A stretch of 64,000 nucleotides of DNA from Aquatica leii (taxonomy: Eukaryota > Arthropoda > Insecta > Coleoptera > Lampyridae). Numbering within the stretch: position 1 is the stretch's first letter; each line of letters starts with the position of its first letter. The stretch is from NCBI GenBank assembly GCA_035610365.1, contig CM069432.1, positions 11,842,001 through 11,906,000 on the forward strand. Reading direction: 5' to 3'. Below the pieces are notes generated by a model, which saw only the letters and a program-made list of their open reading frames with translations, did not search any database and was not told where the DNA came from. This document shows positions 58,678-64,000 of the stretch, in pieces. The position numbers and the translations under genes are program-made.

Positions 58678-58976
58678 GGTAACGGAAGCTTCGTACTAAA
58701 CTTGCATCTCGAAGCGAGTTACCAAAGTTTGAAACCAAAAAACAATTCATTAATGTGTTGAAGTAATCACTACTCTGTGCAAAAATGTGCCAAAGTTTTT
58801 AGATAAAGATTTGTGATTGTTAACAATTTTTCTAGCCATCATACTTACTACTATCTACCATAAATTCAAAGGTACCAAATTTTTTAAATATGAGATTTGT
58901 GATTTCTAAAATTTTTTTTTAATTATACATTATTATAGATTTATCTACCATGAATTCAAGTGGAGAGGAACCTCAA

Positions 58977-60300
58977 GATATTATTTTATTGAACTTAAAT
59001 TTTACACATCTCAGTGATAAAGCAAAAGGTACATTTTCCACCCCCAGGACAAATAAAAAACGAAAAATGTTTGTTTCCTTATAGAATCGCTCCACACTAA
59101 TACATATGTATGGTGAGATGAATCTGTATAAACATTATTTTCAAAAACGTTAAGTTATATAAGGCACAAAAAAAATTGATCACAAAAGCCTACACAAATA
59201 ATAGAAAATGGCGATAGTGGCATTTTCAGAAAATTTTGACATTCTAAAAAGTTGTCTACAAGGTCTAGATTTTTTTAATACTACGTGGGAAATTGTCAAA
59301 AATGTTTTTTAAATTTAGAATTAATTAGAAAGCCGTTTGAACACTAATTACTTATTTGTTTAAATTTTGCTACTTTTAGTAAAATTTTAATTATTGTTTA
59401 GAATTTAAGTGCAATGAAATATTTTTCTCACAATTTGCTTATTTTCAACAATACCATTTTTGATTTCTCGTGTTATTTGACAATCTGAAGTTTTTAATAT
59501 TTTAGAACACATTTTTTAAGTTGTCAACATTGCCGAGGAGTGACAATATATGTACTATTTCGATTCTTCAAGTAGACTTTTGTAATTAATTTTGTTTTCA
59601 ACTTTCTACAGTTAACATTTTATTTATAAGTTATACTTTTTATATCATAAACAAGGTTTCGCTGAGCAACATTAAAATTTTCTAACCCCGTAGTATAAAT
59701 TTTGCTCCATTTCTATCCATTTACATTTTCTAATACACATACTCTATTTCTAGATTTGCGTTGCTATAGTTTAACTAAAGTATTGCAAAGAGTGGTAAAA
59801 CCTTAAGGCCGTAAGAAAATAGACAATAAGGTATGGAAGGTTAGCATTGAAGATACATGAAAGTTTTTCAGTTCTGAAGTGAGAACAGTGGCAGATTGTG
59901 TACTGTTATAAACAAACTGAAATAATTTTGTATCAAAAAAAAATTATCTTACGCTATTTCTAATAGTAGTAGATCGTGAGGATGATGATCATCTAGTTTG
60001 CTTTGGTAATATTACGCCTTTATACAATAATTTTCTATAAACTTTGTGGCTTACTTTAAAATAATGGATTTGATAAACGTTGCTGCCTATATGATAAGTA
60101 AACCTATTACAAAAATTATTTGTATCAATGTTCTTCAACTTCAATATAAAAAACCGTTTTTGACTGCAATAGAAGAAAAGGTTTGTGGTTAGCAACATGT
60201 AAATTTTTTTTTTAATTGTTGTTCAAGTTCTGTTTCAGTTTTGTTTATATTATTTACGTTTTGTTTATTTGAATGTTTTATTTTTTATAATAATATGTAT
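58977..60300. other. AT-rich stretch with no recognised feature
   Basis: No motif-bearing frame. A 69-codon minus frame (60198-59989) shows nothing recognisable. The stretch separates orphan transposons A and B. Confidence 0.5.
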
Positions 60301-60310
60301 TATTATATAA

Positions 60311-60322
60311 CACAGCCCAACA
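60311..60322 (+). repeat. Left terminal inverted repeat of transposon B
   Basis: CACAGCCCAACA, perfect inverse of 62865-62876. It is preceded by the TAA duplication. Confidence 0.85.
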
Positions 60323-60595
60323 CACATTTTGGTGCCAGGGTTTTTGTAACTATTTTTAAGTAAGTTTTGGGTGCAGAATCCAAAATTGTCTTCAGATTTG
60401 GTCTATCAGATCTAGTTTTTGAGGTATTGTATTTTGATCTTTTTTTTTAGAAAGAAATAGTCTAGTTTTTTAACTTTTATACTTTTTACGTTATTACTAA
60501 TACTATCTGCTTCAAGTGCTAGTAAAAAACACAAAAAATCCAAAGTAATGTATTTATTTCACAAAATAAACAAATAAGTTTATAAATTATATTTA

Positions 60596-62294
60596 CATAT
60601 CATTTAAAAATTTTCTTTTATATGACTTTCTAGCATGGTAGTTATTAGGACAGTCTCGCTGAAGGCTCCAGCAGTAGTCGGCCATCATGTGGGTACCCCA
60701 TCTTCCTTGATATCGATCTTCCATAGTTTTAATGTCCTGATGGAATCTTTGTCCCTGTTCTTCACTCAAATCACCTAGGTTTTCTGGAAACCGATCTAAG
60801 TGGCTGTAGAGGTAGTGAACTTTTATGCTCATGTTGGAGCCGAGTATATTAAAGTTTGAAAGCATATTTTCCACTATTTCTATATAATTTTTTGCCTTAT
60901 AATTTCCCAGAAAATTTTGTACAACTTGAACAAATGAACACCAAGCGTTAGATTCAATTTCATTTATTGATGCGGTAAATAAATTGTGGATCTTTAATAA
61001 GCTGCCTTATCTGAGGGCCATCGAATATTCCGGCTTTCAGTTTTTCCGTGCGAATCCCAGGAAATTTACGAATCAAGTAGCCAAAACAAAGTCCATCGCG
61101 ATTTAAACCCTTCACAAATTGCTTCATAAGCACCAACTTGATATGCAAGGGTGAAAATACGATTTTGTCTCTCGCAACCAAAGGTTCGTTGATTACATTT
61201 TGCTTTCCTTGAGTCATAACATTTCTTAAAGGCCAATTTCTGTTAACCCAGTGCGGATCCTTAGCTCTGCTGTTCCAAAGACATAAAAAACAAGGATATT
61301 TTGTATATCCACTTTGTTGTCCAAGGAGGAAGTTCACCATTTTTAGGTGGACACAAATCACCCACTTATGTTCTTCATACTTAATTTTTTAGGACTAGTG
61401 ATATTGCCTCGTATTCCTCCTTAATGCTGGTAGAATGACCAATTGGTATTGAGCCATATTTATTACCATTGTGTAAAAGCACACATTTTAAACTTCGTCT
61501 GGAACTGTCTATAAAAAGGCGCCATTCGTCTGGTGTGTATTCCGACAAACCCATTTTTTGTAAGAGTCCTCTTATATCGTTACAGAATACCAGGTTATTT
61601 TCCTCAGAATCAAAGGGCAGCAGATCCTTATCTCTTTTACGATAAAATGTAATATTGGTATCTGGCTGCAGTAGATTTTTCTCATTTAATCTGGAAGCGG
61701 GTAATTCAGAAGATTCCTTTGAAAGATTCAGGTCTCTAATGAGATCGTTCAGTTCTTGTTGATTGAAACGTTGCGGACTTGATAAATCTGCTTCAAAATC
61801 CTGTCGTTTTCTGATTCTATACACTGAATTTCATCAAACGTGGGTAGTTCTGCATCATCTTCCGGGAGCGAAGGCATACTGCTGAATGATGGAATGGCCA
61901 TTTCTTCACTATGCAGTACAGGCCTCTTTGCTGAATCTAGATCAGGTTATGGCCATTTCTGTCTATTGTTTGGATTGATTCCTTTGATATTCACGAGACA
62001 ATAGCAGTCATCGTGATGGTTTCTTGGTTCTCTCCAAACCATTGATACTCCAAACTTTAAACACTTTCTCTTTCCAACTGTTCCCTGATGCAGATGTTCA
62101 ATACATGCTTTACATGCGAAATGTGGAGCCCAAGATTTATCCTGGTCACCCAAGTGAACGCCAAAATAGGCCAGATAACTTCTTCTCACACAATCAGAAA
62201 TAGGCTTTCTACTTTCTTTAAAAGTGTACTCGCCACATACATAGCAAAAAACGTCTGGATGATTCACACAACTACGTTTGCTTCTGAATGCCAT
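60596..62294 (-). pseudogene. Orphan transposase-like protein B, decayed
   Basis: Start at 62294: 'MAFRSKRSCVNHPDVFCYVC'. The N-terminal part is Cys/His rich ('FCYVCGEYTF', 'PHFACKACIEHL', 'NHHDDCYCL'), probably a zinc-binding DNA-recognition module. After a TGA or similar stop at 61947 and a frameshift near 61810 comes 'FNQQELNDLIRDLNLSKESS' and 'WRLFIDSSRRSLKCVLLHNG' (61824-61381). 61361-60960 has 'MICVHLKMVNFLLGQQSGYT', 'YPCFLCLWNSRAKDPHW' and 'SPLHIKLVLMKQFVKGLNRD'. 60874-60596 has 'YLYSHLDRFPENLGDLSEEQ' and 'RFHQDIKTMEDRYQGRW'. I recall relatives with 'GDLK' where this copy has 'VHLK', so a conserved Asp, possibly catalytic, is gone. I recall the family as multicopy in insects and without an assigned function. 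Confidence 0.78.
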
Positions 62295-62864
62295 GGTTTT
62301 AATTAAATGTATGTTTTATTACTGAACAACATCAAAAGATACCACAACTTCAGCTACGTAAACTAAATAGGTAAATGTACTTCGTAAAGCAAAGATACGA
62401 GTTAATATAGCTGTGTGTTAATTAGGTTTTGATGGAAGTAATTATAAGAATGTTGGGTTTTACACAAATGAATAAATACCAAATAACTCAAACTGGCTAA
62501 TTAGATTATAATTTCTTTATATAAACTGTACCTCGTAAAGCAGAAATATTTGCGAAGTAATACGACCAATTAATTAGTTTTTTGATAGGGGTATAGGAAT
62601 GTCGGGTTTTACAGTAATGAATGATACCAAGTAACTTAAACTAGCTCATTAGAATTTAATTATTTAGGTAGGAAATTTCACTTTTGGCCTCTAAAGATAT
62701 GACTATTTCAATATTTTTGCGTTTTATCAGAACTAATACTAATTAGCCCATATCTCAAAAACTGGAGCTGCTACGAAAAAAAGCGAGGTATTTTTGGAAT
62801 CAGCACATCACAAACATTCAAAATCAGTTCTTACTTTTCCGGCACCAAGACAAAAATTTTATTT

Positions 62865-62876
62865 TGTTGGGCTGTG
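62865..62876 (-). repeat. Right terminal inverted repeat of transposon B
   Basis: TGTTGGGCTGTG, followed by the TAA duplication at 62877-62879. Confidence 0.85.
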
Positions 62877-62879
62877 TAA

Positions 62880-64000
62880 TACTATTAAGTGTTATTAGTT
62901 ATAATTTTATGTATTTATTCTTGTATTATGTGTTGTATTTAAATTATTTAGTTGTAGAAGTATGGTGGTGTACTTATAGCTGCATTAAAAATGTGTAATC
63001 ATCGTAAAAAAATAAACATTTATGAAACTTGAAATAAGTTTTACTAATTTATCAAGTATATAAAAGAAATATCTTGTGATTATTTCGTATAAGAAGAGTA
63101 AAATTAACTCCGAAATTATGATTAATATTCATAATTGTTAATACACTATTCTGAATATCATTTAATAAACAATACTTTATTTAACAATATTATCATTGGG
63201 TGCTTATAAAGTTATTCTTTATATAATTAGAGTTTATGAATTTTAATCATAAATATGTTATTATTAAGCATACATAATGAAAATGCGTCTTAGGAATAAT
63301 ATCTGAAAACATTTCTCTCCGTGTATCGACAAATTGGTAATTAGTCACAATTGCTTTTAATAGAGCTTTAAGTTTGCGACGAAAAAGCTCTCAAGATCAT
63401 GTTTCATTGCAATCGGGATTAAGAAGGTTTAAAGTTAGGAAACTTGAGAAATACTACAGTGTAGGGTCCTATAACAAGCAAGAAAGCACCAAGGTGAAAA
63501 TAACGGAATTTGACAAGACGCAACTAAACAACATAAACAAATTATTAAATCAGAAAAAAAACCGGAAGAAGTTTTTTTAAAAATATGTAAAACTTTCTTG
63601 ATTCTTTTACTTTGGTTTATTTGACAAATTTATTTGTTTAAACAAATGACAAACTTTTAATAGCAAATATGTATTGTTAAATATATTAAATACAATGTAA
63701 AAAAAATCAAAGTCAAAATCAAAATCTATAATTATTTTTCAAGCATCTGAAAAGTGTAACGCAAGCTTGTGTATATCAAAATTAAATTCGAACATTATTT
63801 TAAATATAACAATAAATAATAGTCATGAAATGAGAATACAAAAATTAAAAAGATAAATAGATCAAAGATCTGCATTGTAGTCTATACACAGTTCATCTGT
63901 CGTCATTTCAAGCAACAAAATCAGATACAAATCTATTCAGATTTAGATTAAAGATTCTACAGTGTAATCGTGTATTCACAAATATAATTCCTAATGCCGC
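62880..64000. other. AT-rich stretch, one small unassigned frame
   Basis: The only frame of note is 63374-63580 (68 codons, Lys/Arg rich, 'LRRFKVRKLEKYYSVGSYNK'). It shows no motif I know. It could be the tail of a decayed transposase but nothing supports that. No repeats were found. Confidence 0.4.

Larger units (their letters stand above)
55440..58766 (+). pseudogene. Orphan transposase-like protein A, decayed and interrupted
   Basis: I recall this protein as a multicopy 'uncharacterized protein' of insects. Pieces: an N-terminal helical part (to 55720); 55683-56798, the main open frame, with a basic region, 'CKYLGHITPTSGSSTNIAL', 'AVVCDGTLINTGLKNGVIR' and 'WQVCLLHTNELPLRHLM'; a decayed block 56800-57080 with 'MSHSRWLTTANRILRLYV'; 56991-57392 with 'VDPILQRNAYFGHPENILLA'; then 'LPCHTQAIERCIKLL' to 57504. 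After the Penelope-like insert it resumes 'RCIKLVTEAS' and ends 'LASRSELPKFETKKQF' at 58766. The order Asp (CDGT), CxxH (CLLH), Trp (SRW), Glu (IER) is reminiscent of hAT-type RNase H-fold transposases; that is inference. At least five breaks make it non-functional. Confidence 0.75.
55211..58976 (+). mobile_element. Orphan DNA transposon A with 13-bp terminal inverted repeats
   Basis: TTGAGGTTCCTCT (55211-55223) is the exact reverse complement of AGAGGAACCTCAA (58964-58976). Between them lies one long, decayed protein-coding region (55440-58766) of an insect multicopy family, interrupted only by a Penelope-like insertion. Without that insertion and one target copy the element is about 2.59 kb, a normal size for a DNA transposon. 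No convincing target duplication was seen, so the superfamily is open. The pairing of termini with this protein family is the evidence that the family is a transposon. Confidence 0.7.
60311..62876 (-). mobile_element. Orphan DNA transposon B with 12-bp TIRs and TAA duplication
   Basis: CACAGCCCAACA (60311-60322) and TGTTGGGCTGTG (62865-62876) are exact inverted repeats, with GGTGCC and GGCACC further in on the two sides. TAA lies immediately outside both ends (60308-60310 and 62877-62879). The only coding content is the minus-strand orphan protein B (62294-60596). Total length is 2,566 bp. A 3-bp TAA duplication would fit a TWA-type (PIF/Harbinger-like) insertion, but the protein does not look like Harbinger to me, so the superfamily is left open. 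Confidence 0.8.

Noticed and set aside
63374-63580. Lys-rich 68-codon frame as a host gene
   Set aside because: No domain, no neighbouring gene structure and no start context; noted only in the description of the stretch.
1-64000. A multi-gene novel system such as a defence island or biosynthetic cluster
   Set aside because: Every recognisable coding region belongs to a transposable element. No co-directional set of host genes was found.

Overview
The window looks like a repeat-dense piece of an animal nuclear genome, most probably an insect. It is AT-rich, has no bacterial-style operons, and is filled with transposable-element (TE) families typical of arthropods: I-clade and RTE LINEs, BEL/Pao and Gypsy LTR retrotransposons, Penelope-like elements, pogo/Tigger-like and mariner DNA transposons, and two families of orphan transposase-like proteins that I recall as multicopy 'uncharacterized proteins' in insect genomes. 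I found no convincing single-copy host gene, rRNA, CRISPR array or functional tRNA. The insect order cannot be fixed from this sequence alone.

Layout, left to right. 0.2-1.4 kb: broken Copia reverse transcriptase (+). 1.73-4.42 kb: complete but degenerate pogo/Tigger-like element (TA target duplication, terminal and subterminal repeats). 4.49-9.93 kb: almost full-length I-clade LINE (-) with an open ORF1 and an ORF2 broken by a few stops and frameshifts. 11.7-19.6 kb: two head-to-head Penelope-like copies; the left copy is split by a young 4.5-kb Gypsy element with 140-bp LTRs. 19.6-22.3 kb: decayed BEL/Pao (-). 22.3-23.6 kb: 5'- and 3'-truncated hAT/DUF4371-type transposase (+). 25.0-29.8 kb: RTE-type LINE (+), interrupted by a 1.75-kb non-autonomous DNA transposon that itself holds 130-bp tandem repeats, a TA microsatellite and a tRNA-like SINE fragment. 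30 kb: mariner-like DDE fragment. 31.3-35.84 kb: second pogo-like element, split by a 1.88-kb solo LTR. 37.9-40.4 kb: Gypsy pol (-), abutting BEL/Pao pol (-, 40.4-42.8 kb). 42.86-43.96 kb: DD34D mariner. 47.5-47.9 kb: Tc1-like fragment. 48.9-50.6 kb: third Tigger-like transposase, open except for one stop but lacking its third catalytic Asp. 54.5-54.9 kb: another mariner-like fragment. 55.21-58.98 kb: an orphan DNA transposon with 13-bp terminal inverted repeats, split by a second Penelope-like element that left a 13-bp target duplication. 60.31-62.88 kb: a second orphan DNA transposon with 12-bp terminal repeats and a TAA duplication. The intervening AT-rich stretches (10-11.7, 23.7-25, 35.9-37.4, 44-47.5, 50.9-54.5, 59-60.3 and 62.9-64 kb) hold nothing I can identify.

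The 'genes' do not work together as a pathway. The organising principle is serial insertion: element into element at four or more sites, several of which can be resolved to the exact target duplication, giving a relative chronology. The most interesting objects are the two orphan transposons, whose coding regions and termini can be paired here, the hammerhead-ribozyme-like motifs at the ends of both Penelope-like loci, and the subterminal repeat arrays of the pogo-like elements.
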